Origin: Lingula anatina | Taxonomy: Eukaryota; Brachiopoda; Lingulata; Lingulida; Lingulidae | Direction of reading: 5' to 3' | NCBI RefSeq assembly: GCF_001039355.2 | Contig: NW_019773811.1 | Location: 1 to 44,366 of the forward strand | DNA: 44,366 nt | Part shown: positions 10,706 through 23,804 of the stretch, piece by piece | How the letters are laid out: each line of letters begins with the position of its first letter | How positions within the stretch are numbered: the first letter of the stretch is position 1 | The notes under the pieces: model-generated | The model's input: the letters and a program-made list of their open reading frames with translations, nothing else | What the model was told of the DNA's origin: nothing | The model's database searches: none | Made by a program: the position numbers and the translations under genes

Positions 10706-12371
10706 AGTTATGTTAGGATATTATACACAATACCCTGTGTATATCAGGATAGAACTTGTTATCACAGCAGCCAGTGTAGTCACTTAATTATATTCTCCCA
10801 TACTCAGGGTGTTAAGTCGTGGAAGTTGTATGAACAGATAAGGTGTTAAACCTCTAGGAGCTGGATTTTTTCCCTGTATTAAGAATCACACTGCACTTCT
10901 ACTCACACTTTCAGTATGATAGTCAAAATTATTTGCAAAATTCCACAGTAGAAGTCAGTGGGATGTTCTTGAGCAATGTATATGCAACATGGGGGAATCT
11001 TAAGAAGATGCTCAACTGTTCTTTATAAGTGCTTGGGCTCATCAGTTGTTGTGGGTAGCTCACTGAGGTCTTGATGTGACTGCAGTACCCAGGGGGTTGA
11101 ATAAGAAAAAATATATTTCAGTCTAGTTCATAAAATAATACATCAGTTCACCATATCCTTAGCCAAACAGAAAATATTCTAACCTGAATTCTCTCTGTAA
11201 GGAGGTTTGCTATACAGTAGCTGGCACAGCCGTCACAGGTGTGAAGTATATTAGATACTGCTGTTTACTAGTAGGTGTTTATTGATAGGTGATGTGATTC
11301 TTAGGTGTATAATTTGAAGATGCTCAGTGTTTTTTTTTTTTTGTTGTTGTTGTTTTTTTTTTTTAGTTTATATGTCAGCCACATAGCTTTTGCTGCTGTT
11401 CAAACAAGTAAACATTGTACAATATTGAGGAATTGTGAACATTTCTCTATATAAGCAATTTTTATTTTTCCTCCATTTTCAGACCTGTTGGTTCTATTCA
11501 ATGATATTTCTAAGTAAAGTGGGTCAAATACAAGTATTGTGGGTTATATTCGTTTCTCTTTGCATTCCCACCAGTTTTGACTTTACCTAAACTGAAGTTG
11601 ACCTAGTGCTATTCCGTTTAATTTAGTAATAGTTATAGTATATATGTTTTCAATTTGTAAAGGTGACAATTTTATTTCACGAAGAAAAAAAAAATTCAGA
11701 CCAAAAACTGGCCCTAACTTTCAAAATAAAATTTCAGTCTATGTTGACCCTATTTAAATCGTCAGTACTCTAATTCAGTTTAATAAAAATTGCAAAATAA
11801 AAGAAAGATATTCTCTTTTAGGGTAAATTTATATATTTTTAATTAAAGTGGAAGAAAATAATTTTGTTTCAATATATAAGACCTCTCTTGGTCTGAAGGT
11901 ATCTTTAGAAACTGACCTCTGCTCTGCTGTCAGTGTCAGGTAGAGGTGACATAAAAAACCCTACAGAAGTATATATGTGGGTTGATAATATACTAGTAAA
12001 TGATGTAAGATTTGAATAATATAAATGATATAAGTTTATAAATGATGATGATATAAAACCAGAGATATGTGTGTTAATGTGACAACAGATGTCTCCATCT
12101 TGACGTCTGTGTTGATAACAATCAGTCAGTCTTCAGATTACCTTGTCTCTGACTTATCTTTTGTGGTATCATCACTGTTATTTAGGTTAATCTAGATGTT
12201 TATGGTGAAAGAAACTGATGGAGAAGTAGTGGATTTCTGGAATAATGTAATTATGCAGGGTGGTCTATTAAAACTGATTTATTTTACTTTCCACCTCAAT
12301 TTTAAATACTAGTAGGTCATTTTTATGGATTATATAAAATATTTGATTTGATTAATTATTTTTATTTTAGT

Positions 12372-12378
12372 ATTATTT

Positions 12379-12409
<31 letters not shown>

Positions 12410-12440
12410 TTATTATTATTTTATTTTATTTTATTTTTTT
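12372..12440. repeat. (TTTA)n/(TTA)n low-complexity tract
   Basis: T-rich tetranucleotide and trinucleotide repeats just upstream of the first coding exon of the ankyrin gene, presumably in its 5' UTR or promoter. Confidence 0.9.
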
Positions 12441-12551
12441 TTGCTGGGGAGTGGGGTCACAAACAGGGCAAACAATCCTAGTATTTGGTTGACTGCGGAA
12501 TATTACCCGATTAGTTGTACATTGTTAACATTGTTGACTGTGACTAGGACG

Positions 12552-15500
12552 ATGACTGCGGTGTCTATCTCTGTACGGAGACAGGCACCTCCCCCGCCTC
12601 TACGGAAACATGGAGACACCCCCATACTGCAGCTGAATGAAATGGTAAGGGCAAAATGTACTTCTTAGGTGTTAACACTTCACTTCAGTGTACAGCATTT
12701 TAAAAAGTACAACACACACTTAGAGGAGCAAGGTTATAATCATTGTACATTTGTATAGCAAGGCTTGTTCCCTGATGAAGATTCCTTGTAAGACATTAGA
12801 ATGTTGGAGTTGTGGCTAAAATGAGTTTTCTATTTCAAGTATGTCTCTTGAACACAGCCATTATCGCTAACAGTATTTGTTTTGTTCTATGTCAGAAAGA
12901 CTACTTCTTACCAGTTGTCATATCCAGGCAAATCTTCCCTGAGGGAGGGTATACTCTCTCTAGATGGTTGACCAATGCTTGACACCATATTGGTTTGTCC
13001 AGTCCTTGACCATGTCTACTCAACCCTGTTACTGTACTCCCTCAACGTCTTTGCTGTGTTTGGCATTATGATATATATATATATGAAGTCTTTATCTTAA
13101 CCTGAATTTAAGTCTGCTTTCTCATGCCCTACATGGCAAATGTTGAAAATGTTAGTTCCCAGCATTACATTAACCCTTGAAACCAAGCACCCAGGGATCT
13201 GGTATTTCAAATATCTCCAGAACCTCAAACAAACAAGCATACAGGAGGACTTTGATACTGATTATCTATAAAAGCATGTACTAGTATGGGACTAATATGT
13301 CTATTATTGAGATCAAGTGCTCTTAACCCACTACTAGAGGCATATCCAAAGAACTTTGGAACAAGTTTCATTCCTGTGGAGATAGGAAATATATTTGTTG
13401 ATACAAAACAACAGGCTGAAATAGGAGACCATGGCATGGCACCCCTCGTTTTGTACTAGTATATACGCTGTTCCAGTCAGTTGAGGCATTTTGTTTCCAG
13501 CTGAAAAAATTCATTCTGATGTAAAACTGAGAGTTCAGAGTCATGTACAATTCCGTCCATATTTTGCCAACAAGACGTCCGTTGTCTTTTCAGCCTCAGC
13601 TGGTTCAAGCCTGTTTCCATGGAGACGCAGACGAGGTGAGAGCTCTTCTGTATAAGAAGGAAGATGTCAACTACCAGGTGAGAATATACAGTCAATGAAT
13701 TTTAGGTCGTGTACTTCTAAAAAAAAAAAAAAAAACTTTTTTGGAGCTAAAAATTGACCTTTTGGAATGAAAAAGAAATACATCAGGCAAGTTTGCCTTG
13801 AGTCTACAACAGATTACTTGTCCCTTCCTCTTATCACTTAAAATAAATGTTCTTGAAGATCATCAAAATAGAAAACATCAACTTCTCATGTTTTTAGATC
13901 AGTTATTTGACATGTTTGTTTCCCTGTTAGAAGGAGACCTTCACATACCCAGCAGACAAACGACATTGATTCACCGTTGAATCCAAGTTAATTTTGGTGT
14001 ATTAACGTTGAATCAAAGTAGAATCAATGTCGTTTGCCTGCTGGGTTACCAAACATTGCGACTGTGATCACTCAAAATGAGAATAAAAAGTAAAATGCTA
14101 TTCTGCTTTATTTTATTTATATCTCTTTTCCTTTATAGGACTCAGAAAAAAGGAGCCCCCTGCATGCTGCGGCATATTGTGGAGAGGCGGAGATTTGTGA
14201 CCTTCTTATTCTCAGCGGGGCCCGAGTGAACACCAAGGACAACCGCTGGTTGACACCACTTCACAGAGCTTGCTGCTCCAGGAGTGATGTGAGTATTTGA
14301 GCAGCTATCACGATATTGTGACTTGATGTCACAGCTAACACAATATTGTGAATTTGTGTCACAGCTAAAACAGTATTTTGATTTGCTGTCAGTGTTATAT
14401 TGATATTTCCCCACCAAGTGAATTCCCTTTCCCTTGTAACTTGTTCCTCTTGAAATGATGGCCAAAACCCTGATGACCATGCTAAAATTATCAGTGTGTG
14501 CTTTTATGGTGAAAACCTGCAAATTGATCAAATAATCTTTTTGCGCTGACTGTGTTTCAGGATGCAGTGGAAACCTTGTTACGCCATCAAGCCGACGTCA
14601 ACGCCAGAGACAAGAACTGGCAGACACCCCTCCATGTTGCTGCAGCCAACAACGCTGTGAAATGTGCCGAGTACATCATTCCATTGTTGAACAATGTCAA
14701 TGTTTCTGACAGAGCAGGGAGAACTGCACTGCACCATGCTGCTTTTAATGGACATGTTGAGGTAAAGAGACAATGGTACTAATACTTGTGTTAAGGGCTG
14801 GGGATATAACTTCCTGCAGGAAGATGTTTTATTGAAAAGAAACAAAATACAGCAGCTGCTTTTATAGGAAAAGTTTACTATATTCAAGAAAAAATCAGTT
14901 ATCAATATTTTTTTCTACCTAATCAATAAAAAAGAGAAAGAATAATTATGCATATTGCAAGTATTTTGTTAAAAAGATGCAGTTAATACTGATAATGCAA
15001 TATATAACACACACACACAAAGCACAGCAGCTGTATGTTTTAATAAGCAAAGTTCACTAGTCTAAGAGAGATGTATTATTGCTGCTTCACCTGATGCCAA
15101 TTTCTACTGTGGTTGTTTTTGAACATGCACATGAATGTGTGTGCATGTGCATGACTTCACCAGTGTATCTCTGCATTCATTGTGATCCAGAGGAAACATT
15201 AGATAAATATTTCCCATTATTTAGAATATTTTTTAAAAATCATCTTTTAATGACCCATCGGTAGTTTTAGTTTTTACCTTGCTTATTAAGTCCTGAGGAT
15301 TTAAGGATTTATTAAGACTAGACGTATAATTAATATCCCAGATGACACAGTTGCTGCTGGAGAAGGGAGCATCCATTAATGCATTTGATAAGAAGGACCG
15401 GCGCGCTCTGCACTGGGCAGCGTACATGGGGCACGTGGAAGTGGTTCGTATCCTCATCCAGCACGGAGCAGAGCTGAACTGTAGAGATAAACAGGTATTG

Positions 15501-18500
15501 ATACTCAGAGATATATACTCTTTATTTCCATCATTTTTTACCAATAACTTTGATTAAATGCTTTATATATAAATGGACCAGGTGTACAATATGTTTTGTT
15601 TGTAAGCTTACAGCATAATTATCAAAGCTTAAAAATGGTGACCTTTCATTCACTCAGTACTGTTTTATTAGGGTTGGTTTACATCGACCATTTTTAAAAG
15701 TAGCCTATATACTTCTCATACCTGAAAACAGACAGACATATATAAACAGAAACAAATCTAAAGAGATTTTACCTAAACCTAGCTGCCCATTCCGTACCTA
15801 TATTTGTGGTACCCCATGTTTTTCCAGATGTACACCCCCCTCCATGCTGCTTGCTGCAGTGGTCAGATCAGCGTCATTAAACTCCTTCTGGAGCTCAGTG
15901 TGGAAGTGGACGCAGTCAATTCCTTTGGCAACACGCCAATCCATGTGTCCTGTCTGAATGGTCAAGATGTGGCGGTCAACGAGCTGATCATGTACGGGGC
16001 CTCGCTGAACTCTGTCAACAACAAGGGACAGGTAAGCTTGTCTTGGCACTCCATTTATTGTCAGAAACTTGACATTGTTGAGCTTCTCTTGGAAGAAGTC
16101 CATCTGGTGAAGGATTTGAGTTAATTTAGTGAATGTGTCCTGTGCAAGACTCCTTAACTTTTGTACAAATTTATACATTTATTCACAATTGAACTGCTTT
16201 TTTGTTTCCAAATGTTAACAACTTTGTATTTGATTTCCTATTTCTTTCTGTTGCCAGACACCGTTGCACTTTGCTGCTGCCTCAACACACGGCGCCATGT
16301 GTCTGGAGATACTGGTAAACGAGGGCGCGAACATGAACGTGCAGGTGAGAAAACAGTCCAATAGTGCTGTTGCCTTAGTAGTTCTCTCTTATTTCGTGCT
16401 TGGAATCCTACTAAAAAGGATTTTTGGGGATGTTCTAAAAACTTGGGCAGACCCAATGTCATTGGAAACCACAGTCCGTGCAGTGGTATATGTGGAAGTC
16501 TTCATATTATCTTCTGTATATCTAATCGCTAAATCGAATATCAAATTAGGTGTTTTATATCATGTTTCAGGCCAGAGATGGGAAGACTCCTCTCCACATG
16601 ACAGCTCTCCACGGGAGGTTTGCCAGAGCACAGACTCTGATACAGCATGGTGGGTTAGAGTGATAAATAAATAAATTGATTAATAATTCATAATTTATTA
16701 GTTAATATATTACATCATAAATAAATTAGAAATAATTTATTTATTTGTCAATGAATTCATAGATTAGTTTCTATGTATATTTTTTTAATGTTAAACAGCT
16801 TTCTAATCAGTAACTGTATTATTGTGTTCAGGAGCCATAGTAGATGCTGTGGACAAGTCAGGTAACTCGGCACTTCACATTGCCGCCAGATACGGCCACG
16901 AGCTGCTGATAACTACGTTACTGGCACACGGAGCTAGCCCACTGAAGTAAGAGAGTGTGCATGTGTGCATGCTGGGACATACATACACGCACACTTATAC
17001 ACACACAGATGCGATTAAGTCAAAGTGTAATGCTATAGTACGGTGAACTGCTTCCTTCTACGAAGTAGTACACTATTAGATTAACAAGGATGTAAAAGAA
17101 CCAATTAATTGACACCCAGCTAGCTATTATATAAATCTGTTATCTTCCACTTAATCTTCCAATCATGGTTTTTAGATAAAGCACTGTAAAAAATCAATAA
17201 TGAAGTCTACCACATTATATGATTATTAGTACCACCAGCGTGTACGCTGGCGGTACTCATGGTTTTAGTCCCGACCCGTCTCGTACGGCTCCGCCGGCTC
17301 CTGTGGCTCCTGCGGCTCCGCCGGCTCCTGCAGCTCCGCCGGCTCCGCGTACTGGCGCCGGATACAAGTCACCGTTACCTCTTCTCCTCCTAGACTGCAA
17401 AGACCCATGTCCCCATCTCTTGGATTTAGGTCACCTATAATCTCAACTTGAACCCCCTGGTCTTTTTGTCTCAGTCAGTGCATTGGCCTGGGCATGACGC
17501 TCGTTGAAACACACCCTTGTCAAAATTTTTGAAAATTCAATGCCAAATATCTCCCAAATCGAAGGAATTATGGGAAAAATTACTACAGAAGCCTGCCCAA
17601 AAGTCATATGTGAAGATTCCAAATATGCCCTTGGATTTGACTTTTGACCTTTNNNNNNNNNNNNNNNNNNNNNNNNNNNNNNNNNNNNNNNNNNNNNNNN
17701 NNNNNNNNNNNNNNNNNNNNNNNNNNNNNNNNNNNNNNNNNNNNNNNNNNNNNNNNNNNNNNNNNNNNNNNNNNNNNNNNNNNNNNNNNNNNNNNNNNNN
17801 NNNNNNNNNNNNNNNNNNNNNNNNNNNNNNNNNNNNNNNNNNNNNNNNNNNNNNNNNNNNNNNNNNNNNNNNNNNNNNNNNNNNNNNNNNNNNNNNNNNN
17901 NNNNNNNNNNNNNNNNNNNNNNNAAGTCATATACTGGCAATCTTACTGTGAAATTGACCTTTGACCTACCTTTTGATGAACTTAACTTTGATTGTACCAT
18001 TTTAAGTTATATATATATTTTGATGAACTTTTGATATATTTTTTTGCATATTTTGAAAATTCTTGTTGATTGCATTTTTACAGCTTGTCAAGCAAAAGAC
18101 TGGTGGCTGTGTCCCTTATTTTGTGTATGTGGGGATCTATACAAATGCGCTTGCTCCAGCTGGTGGTACAATATTCGGAGGCGGTATCGCCTCTCTGATC
18201 CTCTAGTTACAGTTTTTTTTTTAGTATTTTCCTTTTTATTCAAAGTGTTATTTTTTGCCAAATGATTTCTCTAAAAATGTTAGAATTTGATGATGTAGTT
18301 TCTAATCATTAAAATCATCTACTGAATTATGATGGTAAAAAAGAAATTGTTCCTAGAAATTTTAAAGATGGAACAGTATATTTCATGCCTTAATTTGGGA
18401 CATTATCTCTGGATAACTGGTGTGATAGTTCTACATTTTGATCGTTAAAATCTTCAAATTCTATGTCATCTCCCCCAGAGTTGTGGAGCACTTGTTGAGG

Positions 18501-18597
18501 AGTGGTGCCAAGGCTAACATCACTGATGCTGATGGTTACACCGCTGTGCATTATGCTGCAGTGAACGGAAACAAACTGGCACTGGAGATGGTGAATA

Positions 18598-18648
<51 letters not shown>

Positions 18649-19189
18649 TAACACACTAATGGCTTTGTAGTAACATTCAGTTTGTGCATACTCTCAACTG
18701 TATTTAAATGTTTGAAAAATGATCCTTTACTTATTATTATTGTTATTTTTTATTAAGCCAATCTTCATTCAATAAAAAGATGAAAAAACATTAACATTTA
18801 TTTAGTTTCAGCATATTATCTCAAATAGTATTGGACTTTGATACACAGGGAACAAAGTTTAAATATGTTTATGATATGTTAATGATATGATAATGATATG
18901 ATAATGACATGTTAATGATATGTTCCAGCTATTGGATGCCACTGCCTCGGAATCTTTGAACAGAACAGCCACCCTGCCTCCCAACACACCATTGCATTTA
19001 GCTGTAAGTTGACACCTCTTTCCCCTTTCTTATTGTGTGAGAAATAAGTAAAAAGTGATGGAAGTTGATGACAATATGAGCAGAAACTTATGACAAACTT
19101 ATGTAATGATTGTATACTATTCTCTAAAGCGATATCTGAAAATTCCTGGCCATAAACCAGTTCTAAGTCTACAGATTTCTCCTTCTTTA

Positions 19190-19239
<50 letters not shown>

Positions 19240-21288
19240 GTTAAACTGATAAGGTTTTAATAGCATGTTTTTTCATAGAAATGATAGTTGGATATGTCTT
19301 TTTTTTTAGGCTTTTAATGGTCATGATGAGGCTTTAGCAGTTTTGGTCAATAACTTCATGAACTTGGATGTCAAGGAGAAAAAAGGTAGTGTTCAGATAT
19401 GTAATAATTTACACAAATGTTGTCAGAACAACTTACATTTTTTGCATTTTACATTTTTGTAGTAGTTGACATTTTTTTGCCTATATGGCTATATGTAAGT
19501 GTTTTGCTTCCATCACATCCAAAAAATACAAAAAGTAACACAAACAGCAGAAATTCCAGACCAATATTCAATTCAATTTCTTCACTTAAAATTAAGAATG
19601 AAAACATTGTAAATCAGGCATTTTTTTTTACCCCAAATTGGAACTTTTGATGAAATCTGAGTCAGTATACATGCAATTACCTACCAAAATCATTCCAGGT
19701 CGCACTCCCCTTGACCTTGCTGCCTTCAAAGGTCATGCCGAATGCTGCGAGATTCTGATTTTACAAGGTGCCAACATCATGGTCCAGGATGATGAGAGCA
19801 AGAGAACCCCAGTCCATGCTGCTGGTAAGTGTAAACCCCGCATTTGTACTCCCTGCTGCTGATTCTTGTAAACCCCATAGTCTGTGGTGATTGTTAATGA
19901 TGAATCCATATCAGTCTTATATTTGCTGCGGTTGGGTATGTACTCTATTGGATGAAAAGCGAAAACTTCAGCCCCTGCCACTGGTAGATGTAGAGCCCAT
20001 AGCTATTGTCCTTGAAACATATGGTTGTGAACCCCATAGCTGTGAGGAGATACAGAACAAAAAGAAAGCAAGTGTCACGCAAAAAATTATGTAAAATTAA
20101 GAATAAATAAAATAAAATTAAATAAACTGAAATAAAACAAACGAAAACAAAAGTGAGGCGAGTTGTTCATGATTTTTTTTTTTTTTTTTTTTTGCTGTAG
20201 TCATAAATCTTATAATAAAAAGAAGGTGGTACATTTTACACAATTGAAAATTCAAGCATGCAAAATGGTATTGGCGGTAGATGTATTTTTAAAAGAACAA
20301 GACCAGTGAAAAGTGTATAGTCTATTAACTTATATATAATAAATGTGTTCCTTACTTCCAGCTTACAATGGTCACACTGAGTGTTTGAGAACTCTACTCC
20401 AGAATGCAGATCACAAGGAGATAGTGGACTGCACAGATGAACAAGAAAGGTATGGTGATTTGTAAGGTGTCTGCACAATATACGCCTCCTTGGAATGGTC
20501 ATCAAAATATAACTCTATTAAAAAAAGAAGGCTAAATTAAAAGTTCAAAAAAGTTAAACTCAAAAGTGTTTGAAACAGTCTTACTCAAAAATGTTATGAA
20601 GTCGTAACTCACTTTTGTTAAAAAAGATTAAACTAAAAACAGAAAAGAGCCTTTTATTTGAAAGCTGGATAGGATTAAAGATCTCTGTGCAGCTACAGTA
20701 CCTAAAATAAGTGAATAACAAAATATGGTCTTATAATGTTTAAATCTCCCCTCGGACCCTGCTGATGGTGGCTGATATGTCATGGGAGATATATATAAAA
20801 GTGGTGTTATGTTTCTTCCCAATCCCGGACCCTGCTGATGCCGACTGTAATTACATATAGAACTGCACATAAAAGTATAGTTAAAATGTTTCTATGTTCA
20901 CCATATCTCCCCCAGGACCCCACTGATGGTAGCTGTATCTAATGGTCACGTAGACTGTGTTCTTCTACTGCTCAGTCAGGGTGCTAACATCCACAGCACA
21001 GATATCTTTGGGAGGACAGCTCTACACAGAGGGGTGAGGAAGAAGTGGACTTTAAAAGTTGAATTTACATACCATTTCTGAAATTGTCATTTTCTGTCAA
21101 CTATGTCTAATGAATACTTGATTATTTAAAATTGTTTGAAAGAAACAGCTAGGAAAACAAGAAGAGAAAGATGCAAGTGCATTGTTAGTAACATCAGGGA
21201 AAAAAGAGACCCAGTGCTTTTGGAATCTGTCTGGTTTTGCTAGTTCTTTACTTTGTTGTTGTGTGTTTGTGTGTCCGTGCGTGCGTGC

Positions 21289-21331
<43 letters not shown>

Positions 21332-23400
21332 TCATGCATTTATTTTATTTTTACTTTTGTCTTTATTTAATACCCACCAGGCAGCATCAGGTCACGAGGA
21401 ATGTGCAGACGCTCTGTTACATCATGGTGCCGAGGTAAACAGTCGGGACTGTCATGGACGCACACCACTCCACCTAGCAGCAGCGTGTGGTCACGTGGGA
21501 ATGCTGGGAGCTCTGATGGAGGTGTGTGCTACGTCTGGGCCTGTTTACATCAGGTTCTATTTAAAACCTGACAGTGATGATATAATTATGTATAATTGGA
21601 ACCTAACACGATTATATTTCATGAAATTATCACAGCACAAAATCATAGTTAGATCATTATATTGCAAATATATTATTTTCTTACAACTGTTAGGAAAATT
21701 GTGTTCTTTAAACCGGTGTAGGAGCTGTTGATATCATTTATTATTGTTAAAATTTACAGTACTGTTTCTTCATTACTAGATTGACTCAAAATGAACAATT
21801 TTATACGTGATAAACCTAGGTGATTTAAACATCAAAAATCTTTCAGTTAATCCAGAAATTTTTTCTTTTGCTCTTTTGCTTATTAATAATCAAAATACCC
21901 AAATGTAATTTATAGTGAAAAGGTACTGTAATTCTGAGTGCGGAAGGGGAAAAAAGATCTATAGAATAAAAGGTTGATCCATATTTCAGTCTGGCTCCCC
22001 TCCTGAGAATCTACTGGATAATAAAGGCTACAGTCCACTGCATTGGGCCTGCTATAATGGTGAGTAAAATACTGCATTGGGCCTGTTATAATGGTGAGTA
22101 AAATACTGCATTGGGCCTGTTATAATGGTGAGTAAAATACTGCATTGGACTTGTTATAATGGTGAGTAAAATACTGCATTGGGCCTGTTATAATGGTGAG
22201 TAAAATACTGCACTGGGCTTGTTATAATGGTCAGTAAAATACTGCACTGGGCTTGTTATAATGGTCAGTAAAATACTGCACTGGGCTTGTTATAATGGTC
22301 AGTAAAATACTGCACTGGGCTTGTTATAATGGTCAGTAAAATACTGCACTGGGCTTGTTATAATGGTCAGTAAAATACTGCACTGGGCTTGTTATAATGG
22401 TCAGTAAAATACTGCACTGGGCTTGTTATAATGGTCAGTAAAATACTGCACTGGGCTTGTTATAATGGTCAGTAAAATACTGCACTGGGCTTGTTATAAT
22501 GGTCAGTAAAATACTGCACTGGGCTTGTTATAATGGTCAGTAAAATACTGCACTGGGCTTGTTATAATGGTCAGTAAAATACTGCACTGGGCTTGTTATA
22601 ATGGTCAGTAAAATACTGCACTGGGCTTGTTATAATGGTCAGTAAAATACTGCACTGGGCTTGTTATAATGGTCAGTAAAATACTGCACTGGGCTTGTTA
22701 TAATGGTCAGTAAAATACTGCACTGGGCTTGTTATAATGGTCAGTAAAATACTGCACTGGGCTTGTTATAATGGTCAGTAAAATACTGCACTGGGCTTGT
22801 TATAATGGTCAGTAAAATACTGCACTGGGCTTGTTATAATGGTCAGTAAAATACTGCACTGGGCTTGTTATAATGGTCAGTAAAATACTGCACTGGGCTT
22901 GTTATAATGGTCAGTAAAATACTGCACTGGGCTTGTTATAATGGTCAGTAAAATACTGCACTGGGCTTGTTATAATGGTCAGTAAAATACTGCACTGGGC
23001 TTGTTATAATGGTCAGTAAAATACTGCATTGGGCCCATTATAATTCTGATTAAAATTAGAGCACTGGGCCTATTGTAATGGTGAGTAAAAATACAGTATT
23101 GGGCGTGTCATAATGGTAAGGAAAGTGATGAGTTATGTATTTATTATTGTGAAAGTTAAAAACCGCCATTAAGCTAGTGAAAGGTAAATGCCTTATTCAT
23201 ATTTTTTCATCAGTGAAGTGGAGATGTATAAATCATATCAAATCATAAAAAATCCATCTTAAAATGCACTCTTTGTATTTCACCGTAAAATGTGGTCTTT
23301 GTTCCAGGTCATGACAGTTGTGTAGAACTGCTAATGGAGCTGAAACAACTGAAAGAATTCAACGGCAACCAGTATACACCTCTACACTGTGCTGCGTAAG

Positions 23401-23434
<34 letters not shown>

Positions 23435-23760
23435 ACTGTGTGTGTGTGTGTACACATGCACTGTGCAAGTAAGAAGTGTGCATGGGTGTGCATGTGAGCA
23501 TATGTGTGTATTTGTATGTGTGCAATGATAGTACTGGAGCAGACCGAGCTTTTATGCAGAATAAAAGAATTCTGAATTTTTTCTTTTAGTTTTTAAGGGT
23601 CCTCATCTTAATATGTTTGGTCCCATAGTAGATGTTAGGAAATTTTTTAAAGACCTTTTACTCATGTCCATTGGTGAAAAAAGTTTTTAATTCAACCTTT
23701 TCGGAATTATTTGTGTCAATCATTTACCTTATTAACTAAATGCTCAGTATAATAGTGTGT

Positions 23761-23804
<44 letters not shown>

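Larger units (their letters stand above)
8858..12347. other. Long intergenic stretch upstream of the ankyrin gene
   Basis: No supported coding exon. It contains (AAT)n at 9434-9482, CT-rich microsatellites at 9520-9572, poly(T) runs at 9871-9891 and about 11329-11363, and a decayed tandem repeat at 10528-10700. The ankyrin gene's transcription start may lie here, but no TATA box or clear initiator stands out. Confidence 0.45.
17228..18174. mobile_element. Repeat block bounded by inverted GTACCACCAGC, containing the gap
   Basis: GTACCACCAGC at about 17229-17239 is inverted as GCTGGTGGTAC at about 18160-18170. The left end also folds on itself (gtaccaccagcg-tgta-cgctggcggtac). The interior has a GC-rich segment (17280-17350) and, on both sides of the gap, related sequence built on aagtcatat and ttgacctttgacct, suggesting a tandem family that collapsed in assembly. 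It may be one element or several nested ones. Confidence 0.5.
16947..18478 (+). other. Intron interval expected to hold missing ankyrin exons
   Basis: Exon 9 ends at the residue equivalent to vertebrate ...ADTAK, and exon 10 resumes at ...CLEYLLRNDAN. Vertebrate ANKRD28 has about 119 residues, roughly 3.5 ankyrin repeats, between these points. Nothing in the readable sequence encodes them. Exon 9 ends in phase 2 and exon 10 begins with one base, so joining them stays in frame; this fits either a cassette lost from the assembly or a real deletion. Confidence 0.7.

Noticed and set aside
14142-14531. 129-codon minus-strand frame
   Set aside because: Antisense shadow of ankyrin exon 3 and its intron.
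15798-16178. 126-codon minus-strand frame
   Set aside because: Antisense shadow of ankyrin exon 6.
16264-16674. 136-codon plus-strand frame
   Set aside because: Joins out-of-frame parts of ankyrin exons 7 and 8 through an intron with clear donor and acceptor sites.
17219-17440. Pro/Ala-rich 73-codon frame as a collagen-like or mucin-like gene
   Set aside because: The frame is built from a GC-rich tandem repeat inside an intronic element, with no conserved context.
17443-18000. Long frames through the N run
   Set aside because: The N bases create artificial open frames.
22037-23022. Regular 34-bp array resembling a CRISPR
   Set aside because: There are no variable spacers; units are contiguous copies of an exon-donor junction in an animal gene.
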